Origin: Gnetum montanum
Taxonomy: Eukaryota; Streptophyta; Gnetopsida; Gnetales; Gnetaceae
Assembly: GCA_015680685.1 (NCBI GenBank)
Contig: MNCI01004885.1
Span: 1 to 64,000, forward strand
Length of the DNA stretch: 64,000 nt
Direction: 5' to 3'
In this document: positions 13,301 through 25,300 of the stretch, one piece after another
Position numbering within the stretch: the first letter of the stretch is position 1
How the letters are laid out: the number at the start of each line of letters is the position of its first letter
Notes under the pieces: model-generated
The model's database searches: none
What the model saw: the letters and a program-made list of their open reading frames with translations, nothing else
What the model was told of the DNA's origin: nothing
Made by a program: the position numbers and the translations under genes

Positions 13301-16300
13301 TGAATACCGAATAGCTTATTTATCTTCTTGGCTAGTGTATAAAGTATTTTAAGCATTTACCACTTTGTAAGAATATTTATTTTCTCATAATTAATACTTA
13401 TACATTGATTTCTTATTCATCTTTGTATTATGCAAGTACCAATAATATGTGATCCTTTTAGAAAATCTTCTGTGTGTTTAAATATTTAGCCTTTATTACT
13501 TTTACCCACATGATCTGTAATTCTCTAAGTTAACTTTCCTATAAGAGCCATATTTAAATAATGTAATTTTTAAGTACAAGTCTTGTTATGTTTTCATGAA
13601 TACCAAAATGTATCCTAATTTAATAAATGATTTTTTTTTGCCTTTTTTAAAATCCTGCCAAAGAAAAATACATTTTAATTTTTGAAGTTTCTTTACTATC
13701 TTCTTTGGGGTTTAAAGACACGACATTAAAGATAGAAGAACATATTGAAGACAACTATGGATTAATTGTAATGTTCTAGCCATTTTAAGAAGCTTTAGTT
13801 GCCAACCAACTAGTCTCCAAGTCATCTTCTCTAAAATACCAGTCACAATTTTTACTTACTTTTTCCCAAATATAAAGGTATGCCCAAATATTTCCTCGGA
13901 AGACTAGTAGACTTACAGTTTAACACATTTGAAATATTTTGCTCTCTTATTTTTGAAAGATGAAAAGCAAACAAAAATGCTTATCAAAATTAATTTTTAA
14001 TCCTGAAACTTGGAAAATATTATCCAACACCTCTTTAACATTTTAGATGCATTTTTCTGCAGCTTCAAGGAAGATAAATGTCATTAACAAATTGCATGTG
14101 TAAAATTAGACAAACCATGGGCTGGTATAATTTCTTTAATTTTTTCCTTTTTAGCCTTTTTTAAATCAGGTATTCTAAAGCTTTAATCATCATAATAAAA
14201 AAGGGTGATATAAGATTTTCTTGTATCAAACTCATTGCAGCTGTAAAATCTTTCTTGTGCTTCCTCATTAAACAACAATGAAAATGATATAGCAACATAA
14301 CATTCTTTAAGCATTGAGCATCTATGATCAGGAAATCAAAAGTTATGTGATATGGCACCCAAAAAATCTCTATAAGACAATCATAAGCTTTGCTTAAGTC
14401 AAGTTTAAACCTAAGTAAACCTCTACTTTTTTTTAGCGAAAAGGTCAGGCGTTGTATTAACAAAAGCATTCTAGGAAGTTACATGGGGATATACCCTACA
14501 AAAAAGCGGAGGGGGTAATTCACCCCTCCTCTGAGTTGGGGGAGGCAGAAACCCACCAGAAAGATCTACAGGAAACGTACATAACCAAAAACCCCCATCC
14601 CAACAAAATTTTTACTAAGGGGGAAATAGGACTTGCCCACCGAAACTGACCCCCTCCCTGGGCCCTTTTGCTGGTTGCATTCAAAACCAGTCAAAAAACC
14701 AATCGCCTTGACAGGGCACCCTTTTTTCATTCTAATAAGATAGATCATCCTATAGGTTGTTAAATCTTGGTGCAAGGGTAGACTGCCCTCTCCTGGCTGT
14801 GGATGGCATCCAGAATAGCTCGAAAATGCTCTGTAGCAATGAAGTTCATTGCTTTCTGAAATTCCTTCTACCTCTCCTTGTGGTTCTATTGGGCCTCCGT
14901 AGTGGAGGCCTTGTCTTGGTGGAACTTTGCGGAGGTCTTCAGGATGTGCCTTCTAAGGCCAGCCCAAGAGACATTGCAGTTGACCCCCATTACATCATAG
15001 GGGTAGCGGCCCACTCTAAACTAGTGTTGTGCATTGGTTTCATTTGTGGCCATTTGCCCCTGTAGGAGCTGTTCTTCCTCAAGGAGGGCCCTGGTGTGTT
15101 GTGCCTTTTCCTCCTCTTGTTGTTGCAGTTGCTTTTGTTCCTCTTGGCGTAGATCTTCTTGGATCTATGCCATTAGCTCTTCTTCTAAAGTACTCCTCTT
15201 GATAGCCTTCTGCAACTTCCTTTGTCTTCATTCGTGCATGGTGGCCTCTTGCATATGCCATTTTTCCTTTTAGAATCTGATTTTGGTTGCCTCTTCTTGC
15301 CTACTCAGCTTCGCTTGCTAGCGTGCCCATTCTTGGGCCCTTGCCTCCTTGATGGCTTGGAGCAGATCGGCCTCATATTGGCTTTGGAGCTCCCAACAGA
15401 TTTGCTCCTTTGCCAGTCTAATCTGGTCCCGAAGCAGCAGTTGATGAGTAACAAACTGTTGGTCTAGGTTAGGGTTCCCTCCACCCACTACTGGCATCCC
15501 CATCTCCAACCGCTCCTCTAGAACCTACTTGACCGAGGTGGAGGACTCACCCTTGAGAGCGGGACAACGGTGCATATAAGTCCTTCTAACCTGGAGGGTT
15601 TTGGTTGGCATAGGCTCTTGTCGCCATGTTGCATTCCAAAGGGCGATTTTGGGAAAGACTGTCAGATCTAACCCAGATTGAATGATGAATAGTGCTTTTG
15701 CATCCTTTTTCCTAACCTTCTTGACTTCATTCTTTTCATCTTCTGTCAAGGCCTGAAATGCAGCTTGATCAACATCTTGAAAGCCACCTTCAACAATATC
15801 CCACAGATCTTGTGAGATCATGAATGTCCTCATCTTGATTGCCCAATATTTATAATTTTCTCCATTGAATACAGGAATTTGGAGAGACCCGGATCCGTTG
15901 TTTTGGGCCATTCTGGAGAGATCTGTTGTCAAGAATTTGAGCTAACCTGCTCTGATACCAATTGAAAAATCTAAACTAAAGGGCCCTGGATCTTCTACCT
16001 ATGCTGAGCAGAAAGTAAAGAACAATAATAAACTCTCTTAATATGCTAATCTTCGATCTGTTTATTGAAAATGTGCTGCTACAAATATATAAAGTTGGAT
16101 TCTTCCAACAACATTAAAGGATGAGACAATCATGGATATAGATAAACATGAATATGGATAAGCATGGACAACTAGGATCTCATCTTATTCAAAAAAGATA
16201 GAAGGATGAGATCAAACTCCTAAAAATGTGGAATGTCTACACATCATCTTCCACATCTAGAGTCCAGCTCAGAAAAACTCTGGAAGATTTGACAAGTAGC

Positions 16301-19300
16301 TGAGTTGCATGCACCAAAGGAAAGCATAATGGGTCCCTTGGAGCTTCCAAGCATTGCCCGAGTGCACAAAGAAATGTTCGACAAGCTTCATTGCATCCTG
16401 CTAGAGGGATAGAAGAGCAGACTTTAGCACTTGCCTGCTACTTGTCTTTGGAATAGGCCCTTGGAAGAAACTTTCTGCATCTTGGAGGCCCCTCCCCACA
16501 AGCGTCACTATCTCTTTCTTTGTCGGAATGCCCATGTACTCTGCAATTGCCACCTTCGTGAGTTTGATATGGACACCACGGAAGGTAGTGTAGTCCTTGG
16601 ACCATTGAGAAAAAAAGGAAGTATATGCTAGCTTAGGGTCTTTGGTTAGCAAAGGGAGTAGGTCTTTCTAGCCCATTTGCCACACTAGCGTCCATAGTTG
16701 TGAATTGCTTTGAAACTATTGGCAGTCCAGCTCGAAAGTCAGGGTGTATCCCATGGTTGCTCTTGCCTCTCGCCAAAGCTATTGTGCATTGTGGAAAATA
16801 AAGGTCAGTGATGGGAGAGGCGCATTTTGAAATATGTATGCATTTTGTGCCTTCCATAATGCTCAGAGGACTATGCCAGCTAGAGAATCCCCGTGTAGCA
16901 GTGGCATAGTTGTCGAGGTTGCCCAAATTACTTGTATGAAGGGACATTGATGCTAAATGAAAAGTTTCATGGACAAGAATAATTTGATATAATTGCTCAA
17001 ATCTAACTTGTTCTTGCTCCTATTGTGCAGTAGCATAACATTCTTTACACATTTGAGTACTTATGATTAGGAAAATTAAATTTATGTAATATGGCATCCA
17101 AAAAATCTTCATAAGACAATCATTAGCTTTGCTTGTAACACCCATTCATAGGGAGCAAGAGCTAACACCCAAAGCCTCTAGAAAAAAAGCTAGTTGAAAG
17201 AAGAAAATGCATAGATGATTTTCTTTCTACGACAATCAAACTGATATTAATATGTAAAATTGAAATGAAATCAGTAGTGCCAAGATCTAGCTTTGCAACA
17301 GGTCAATCAATATTAATTTTAAGAATTAAGAGATAATTTAAAAAAGAAATTGCCATAGTAAAAATCTGTGCAAGATTCATCAGATTTAAAAATCAAACTC
17401 TTTTTTTATTCAACCTAAAAAGAAATAGCTAATCAAGATCATTTACACATTTGTAAACCAAAGAAATGACCACAAAGGCAGATAAATCAATAATCTTAGA
17501 TTTGTTCAATTACATAATAATATTTTATATTTTCCAGCAACACACAAAACAAGACCATTTGAATTTAACTCTTGTAACCATTGTAGCTTTAATCATTTAA
17601 TCAGGCAATTCATATGTTCAATAGCAGTGGATAGATCCAAACCATAAATGAACATCCTAGGTTTTCTCCCACTCCATCAATTTACAAAAAGATATCAAAA
17701 TCAGACTTGAGAAGATATAGAAAAAATATAAGTCAAGTTTCAGATCTAAGATTTATGCATTTTAAGGAGAAGGGTTCATCAACCAAATTCTAACCAAAAC
17801 CCAATAATTCAACAATTCTAAAACATTCATAGTTATCCATGGGCTCAAGGATACTCTCATTTTTTGCTGGTGGTACCAATTCTCATATCAGGGATCTTTG
17901 GCCCTTGTTGGCAATTGTTTTTAATAATGCCCCAAATTGTTATGGGTGTTTTTGAATTGTTAGAGAAACAACTTTTATCCAAGTCATTTAGGTGTGAGAG
18001 TGTAGAGGACAAGGGGAGAGATTCAGAAAAGCAATAAAAAATTCAACAATCCAAGCTTACAACAACAATCTTGATAATTTCATACAAGCATTGTGAAGGT
18101 GGTTAGGCAAGCAAGAAGGGAAGTTGAGAAAATCAGCTGTTGCTGGCCATTATCAGATATAATAGAGATGGATCATTTTACCTTCTTGCTCAGATATCTT
18201 GCTTACTAGGAGGGATTATCAGAATGTTGGATTGCTATGCAACACTAGTTTTCTTTCTTCCTACTATCTCATGTAGCAGCCATAGTCTTCTCTCCCTTTC
18301 CAGCCACACTCCTTGCTGCTGTATCCCCCCCCCCTTTTTTTTGTGTCCTGCTCAGCTACCTTTGCCTTGTGTGGTTTTTTTTCTCTCCTCCTCTCCCTAT
18401 TTGTTGGTGGAATAAAAGATAATGGATTGTTTGTTGTAACTGACTCTTTCTTGGAAACTGTTTGTTTTCTTTTCTTTTCTTTTTAAAGTTCTTTTTTTCC
18501 CCTCACTCCAATGAGTCATGAGTTCAATTCTTTTCATGATCACTATCAAAAATCAATAAAATATGTATATTCACAGATTGTAGGTTCAATTCCTAAATCA
18601 ACACATTTTTTTGATATTTCAGAATTCAGGTTTTGCTAGATCTCAGGTTCAATTTTTCTTGATAATTACAAAACATTCAAACATAGTATCCATCTCTGGA
18701 CCATTTAGGATTGTCATAAGATGCAAGCAAAGAGTTTCCAAAATCGACTCTTGATAAGGGTAAGTTTAGGATACATAATCAAATAAGATGCCTTTTTTTT
18801 CAGGTCATTAGCAATGTGAATTTTTCCATTGTCTTACAAGCTTTGAAAGGTCTTACAAGCCTTGAAAGGTCATCACGTGACCTTTCTACAGCCATGGAGA
18901 GGGTGCTTATACTTTACTATTTTAAACTAAAAAGAACAATGCATCACATTTAGATGAAATATTTCATATGCTTATAAAAAATAAAATATAAAGCCATGGT
19001 ATTTGCATATAATATCCCTAATTCATGGGTTAGGTTCCTTCAACTTGATTCATAGGTGAAGTTTCTCAGTAATGAGCATTCTTTTGCATTCTTTTTTCAA
19101 ATCATTTACATCTCAACATATCTGTTTTAGCTCTTGAGGCACACCTTGGAGTATTGTCCTATGTTTTTTTTGTTTTGTTTCTTAGCATCTCTGTTGAAAT
19201 AGAACAGAAAATATTTTGTTTTCTTATATATATATATATATAATTTTTTAAAAACATTACCCGCATGTATTTTAAAGCTTATTTCTTATGCATAAAGTAT

Positions 19301-22300
19301 TTAAACATTTAATCATAATATATATAAAAATCAGGTTAACGAATTTATTACTATTCCAATCAGTAACTTCCACTGCAATTCAAGCAAAGCACACACAACC
19401 TCACAACAAAACATGCACACAAACACACAGAAAAAGTATCACAATCATTAACACAAAAACTCAAGGAGAAGTTGTTCATTACATTGCTTAAGTCAAATAT
19501 AAACCAAAGTAAACCTCTATTTTGAATTGATGTTGATGAAAAGTTTCATGGACAAGAATAATTCGATATAATTGCTTAAATCTAGCTTGTTCTTGCTCGT
19601 ATGATGTTTCTCTCTTTGAAATTAACTCACCTAGAGTTTCCAACCTCACGATCCCTATAAAAATCCATGATAACAGAACCAGAAATGGTAACAACAGATT
19701 TAGACTGCAGTACCTTTAATCATGTCTGCCCAATATGTCCCAATGATCCATAATACAAATTGACATTTTTTGTTGTAGCAGCAACAGTAACAGCCTCCCC
19801 CAGTTTCATGACAACAATATTCAAAACATACGAGAAAAATAAAGTCTGCAACTCTGCAACCAATTTTAGCAAGTTCCCTAATAGGTAACATGTTTTTTTG
19901 TGATTCCTGGAATATGTTGAACACCTCTAATGGTAATATGTTGTTCATCACAACAGTTCCAATACCATGAAGCTGAAAGCTGAAACTCCCTGTTATTTGC
20001 AATATGGACAATATCTGATGAACATTCATTATATGAACCAAAATATTTATGATTTGGATATATATGAAAAGAAACATCACTATTCAAAATCTATACATCA
20101 GAATTTTCGGATAAATTTGTTAGTGGATCTAAGTAGACAACCATTATTTCATCATGTCCTTCTATCTTATTTGATTCTTCAAGCTTCTTTCTTGCAGCTT
20201 CTTCTCCTGTTGCTTGTTCCATCATTTGTAGACGTAGCAATCCTTTTCAGGTGGCCCTTCTTCTTACAGAACTAGCACTCCATATTTTTGCCTTTGGAAA
20301 CTTATTGGCTTTTGCTTCAACCAGGTTCTTCATCTCTAGTTTGAGATCATCCTTTTTTAATAGCTATGGGATCTCTAACAGATTCAATAGGCCTAGAGTT
20401 GCTTGTGTCCAACAACTTCATGATAATTGTGTCAAACTGGGCATAGTATATGAAGCTATCATCAATGTGACATTCCCATGAATTTGGCAGAGAACTAAGA
20501 ACTGCAATACCACTATGATCGTGTTCAAATGTTGCTTTAAGGTTATTTAATTACACAAATAAATGATTTATTTCATGCAATGATTAACATATCAGGAAAA
20601 CAATTTTGTTGGCTGCTTGAAAAAGTTGGAAAATTAAAAAAGTCGGCAAAAGTTTAGGTTAAAGTCTGAAAAAACAAAATGCAAAATAAAAACATTTTTG
20701 ATAACAAATTACACAATCACACAGATATAACAATAATAATTCCTACATAAGTCTTTGTGCACAGAAAACACAATCACACAGATATAACATGCAGAGTACT
20801 TTTTAAAATTGTTTAACATTAAAATATCAAGATTCAACCCTCAAATCAAGAAACTATAGATATATACTCTATATGTAAAATCTAGTTAGTCCACCAAATT
20901 TGAGCGAAATACAACTTTGACTTTTTTTTATGTAATTTTAGTAACTAAATTATTTATTTAATTATAAGTTTTTTTAAAAATTGCTAATTAGATTGTGGAT
21001 CGTATTTTCATTAATTTTAAAATGTTATTTTTTGAGAGAATGTTTGGGATAATATTACTAGAAAGTAAAATACAAAATCAAGTCACCAGCAATGGNNNNN
21101 NNNNNNNNNNNNNNNNNNNNNNNNNNNNNNNNNNNNNNNNNNNNNNNNNNNNNNNNNNNNNNNNNNNNNNNNNNTGCACCTCAACCACAAAACTAGATGG
21201 CCAAGACTTACAACAACAAAAACCACATCACAAAAGGCTAGATTAGCTAGCCGGGGGATAGTGGGGACTGTAGCTTGGTGCTACGGATGTGTTGGGAGTT
21301 TGTGACATGCGTAGTGCGGGTGCTCGAGGGTGTGAAGAATATCCAATGTGTTATGGTGCAACTCGGAATCCACAAAACTGGCTGCCTGTTGAATAGCTTG
21401 CATGACCGCCTCTCATCGATTTTGCTCCTCAACTGATGTCCCCCCATTTAGGTGGAAATGCACAGATGTCTGGCAGATGTGTTGTTGGAGCACTCTCCAC
21501 GAGTAGTCGCAGTTGATGCCTAGAACAATGTATGAACAGTGCCCTTCCTGAAGCCCTTGGCGCACGCTTTGTTTGTGTGCCTAGTCCAGCTACCTCTGCC
21601 CCTATCTTTCCTGATCCTATTCTTGCTCCTGTTGTGCCCACTTTGCCCCCTTGCGCTCTCTACAATTAGCCTCCTCCTGTAACAGCTCCTCCCGGTTTTG
21701 GGCATGGAGCTCATAAGCTAGTTGGGCCTGGGCAGCCTCCGCCAGTAGGGTTTGTTGCCGAAGCAACTCTTGCTCCCACTTGCGGAAATGGGTCTCCAGT
21801 TTAGCCTATGCATGCGTGAGGGCTTCGTCCCACTTGGCTTCCTTGTCACACCTTTCTTTAGCACGAGCAGCGACTACAGCCTCTGCCGCCATGTGGTGCA
21901 ACTCCTCATCCCGTAAAACCTCATGTTCCGACACCGACCGTGGGCATGTGTCTAGCACTGCCATAGGGTTGGAGGTACTCGACTCCCGGTGGCCAACTTG
22001 CTTTTGGGAATAAACCACTGCAAGCCCAGTCCTCGACGGCCCAAGTAGATTTGACTGGGAGGGTCCAAGCGATGATGACCTTGAGGGGTTGGGACTCGGT
22101 CCTTGCCCCGCCTACGGTTGCAGCCCCTTCCAAAGGGCCACAATAAGCCTAGAATGGTGCCCCCTCTTATTCTGTTGTAAAATTGCTAGAAAGAAGCAAG
22201 GCAAATTAACCCTAATCCCCAACTTCAGGCATTTGAGAAACACAAAGTGGATGCCCTGGAGTTTGGACCCGTTTCTAGATTGTACAAAAAATTGGTCCAC

Positions 22301-25300
22301 CAGCTTAGCAGCTCGAGCCAAAACAAGTGGTAGGGTGGATTTGGGCACCTGTCTGCTTTGCATGCATGGCATTGGCCTAGTGAAAAACATTTTAGCATCC
22401 TGTAGCCCTTGAGTAGTGGGCAGAATGACTTCGCCCTCCTGCTGGGCCCCCAGAGATCTGGCAATCGCAGGTTCTATGAGAATAATTTCGACACCCCAAA
22501 AAAATGTGCAGTCATTTTGCCAGTTGGCATAGAAGGCATCGTCCAGGAGGGCTAGTTTGCCCACTAGCCGCAGCAAGACATTACTCTAGCCACACTGCTC
22601 CACCATTCCCCATGACTCAGCGTTGTCCTGGAATGTTGCATAGTTAGGCTCATAGGTTGGCGTAACCTCCATTGCTGCATCAATTTCTTTCCACGCAGTC
22701 GTGACTTGTGAAGCCACCTGCACAGGGGAGGGGGGAGGGAAGCGCAACCGACATTGTTGGAAAACTTTATGGTTGCGGATTTTCCAAACCATCCATAAAA
22801 ACAAGGTGGCTCAGGAATTACCAGACATCATTAGTAGGGGAGGCTAGCCCATTGCGTGCCACATGGCGTGCATGTAAACACATTGGAAGGCGAAATGCAG
22901 AATGGTCTCGGGTGCATTCTTGCATAGCGGGTAGGTGTCATTGATATCAAGGCCACACCTTTGTAAATTCATCCGTATCGGTAATGCATTACTTTCTAGC
23001 AATCATAAAAAGACTTTAATTTTCTCGGGCAAACGCCCTTGCCATATTTGACTCCATCTTGGCACCGATGGATACATGGCTGATAACAGGTGGCGTGGCT
23101 CGCATTCCAACCATCCCCGTGATTGCATTTGTAGTGCTTGGCTGGAAAGTGTATGCCATGGCCTAGAGTCATGCACCCTTGACTACCATTGAACGCACTT
23201 GATAGTCATGGTCCGTATCCATTGGGTTGTCTCTTCATTTTGGTGGGTGAAACGAAGCAGTAGCCATTGCTGACCAAGTGTCAACTTGTCTTTGAATTTC
23301 GAAATCCCCAGACCCCTTGTAGATTGAGGGCACACAATTTGTTACCAGTTGGCTAGTTGCAATTTGCACCCCCCTCTACCCCCAACCACACAAAGTGACG
23401 TTTGAGCTTGTTTCTAGCTTTGACTTACTACATGCAGGGGGTAGCAACAGTGGCCACGAAATGTGTCATTGCCACTAGCACCCCTGATGCTTGCACCAAC
23501 CACCCTTTACGAGTAAGCAAATGGTTCGCTCAGTTTCCGACCGTGTCTTGATTTTTTCCAAAATCGACCCTTAGGAAATACAATGACCACAATGAAACAA
23601 CAGAATGCCAAGGTAGGAGTCTTGGATTGTTCCAGAAGGGATCCCCAAGATTTGCAAAACCCGGTCTTTCACCTGAGTGTCCACATTGAGGAAGTGTGCA
23701 ATCGACTATGCACGGTTTATCACCAGGCCAAGCTTGGCAGCCATCCAGGTAAGTGCCAGATTAATACCACACGCTTGTGGGCCTCAGCTTGATCAAGTAG
23801 CATCGTGTCGTCAGCATAGTGTTTAGCCAAACATTCCACCCTAGCAATTTTTAGGGCTCCTATGCTTGTAGCCTTGCAATAATATCACAAAAGGTCCATA
23901 TTGATAATAAAAAGTAACAGCAAAAGAGGGTCCCCTTGCCGTAATCTCCTGCCTAGGGACGAGAGTCCCCATAACTGCCCGCCCACATCAAAGGAGAAGC
24001 CAGCTGAAGATTGCAGGTGAATGCAGAGCTGGATAAAACCTAGGTCAAAGCCTTTTTGCTGCATAATGGCAACAAGTGCCTCCCAGCTGATCGTATCATA
24101 AGCCTTGGTGATGTCTAATTTGAGGCATAGCCCTGGAACTTCAAAAGATGAAGAGAGGGGAAGATCTCCTGCATTAGGAGGACCTGGTCTTGCAAGGTTC
24201 GTCCCTAAACAAACCCCATCTGATTAACCCCTTTCCACCTATTGCTCTAGGTAAATTGACAATTTTCAATTGGCAGATCAACCAATGAGTGAGATGCCAA
24301 GAAGTCTTGGAACTCCTGGGTGCTCGGGGGTGAAGAGGGGGGGGAGGAAGCAGCCTGCACTAGACTTTTCCCAAGAGTGGACCATTGGTTGAAGTCCCCA
24401 ACCACAAGCCAAGCAAGGCGATCCTGCACCAATGCCGCCACACATTCCAACTCACATAGTCTCTGCTCCCAAACTTGAGTCCCGTAGAAATTGGTTAGCC
24501 ATAGACCCCGAAAGGGAATGTGAACAGTCATAGCCCATTGCAACGAGTCAACTAAGATCATGTCAAAACATGCTAGGATAGCTAGTGCCCCCACCTACCC
24601 TACACAGGGTTGCACGTACACCTTCCAGCTATCCCACTGGAGATGGTAGGCCTCTGTCTCTTGTAGCTTGGTCTCTTGAAGGCATACAATGTTACAGTCT
24701 TTATGACGAACAATCTGTCGTAGGGTATTTCTTTTATAGGGCATACCTTGTCCCCTACAATTCCATGATAAAAGCTTCATGTATGACCGGTTGAGTGGTG
24801 GTGGTAGACCTCTCGTAGGGTCTGTTGCAATCCCAAGTCAATGTTCTATTTCGTTTGCTTCTCTTGCACTAGACTCTCGGATGGGCGACCAGGGCAACCC
24901 CCCTCCTGCACAATTGGGCTACATCCTGCATCATTAGACAATGGGTAGGCCTACTCGCCAAACCTCCACACGTCCACCACCCCAACTCCCCAAACCTCCT
25001 TTGCCCATTGTCGAATAAGGTCCATCTAGGGGCAGGTGCCAAAGGACACGAACCATCCTATTAAACTCTATTGCATGGTTCTCACTCCCTCTGCCGGCTG
25101 CCCACTAACTCGGAGGTGCATGATATCATCCAACCGGGAGTGTGCTTTAATAGTCCCAACAGCCACTTCCAAGTCTCCCCTAGTACAGCCCCCCTCTACG
25201 AACTCATCAAGTATAATAATTTAATATGTTTTTTATCTTAAAGTAATAAATATTTAAAAAGAAATTGTGAATAAATGGTAGGTTTTCTTAAATCACCCAA

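Noticed and set aside
18140-18415. Serine/proline-rich ORF as a small gene
   Set aside because: It lies inside the non-coding LTR-type element, is low-complexity (C- and T-runs) and has no conserved match.
19224-19242. (TA)n, and other microsatellites at 54750-54776, 62484-62500 and 63290-63315
   Set aside because: Ordinary simple repeats with no sign of function.
20995-21246. Open frame crossing the 79-N gap
   Set aside because: Its continuity is an artefact of reading through N bases.
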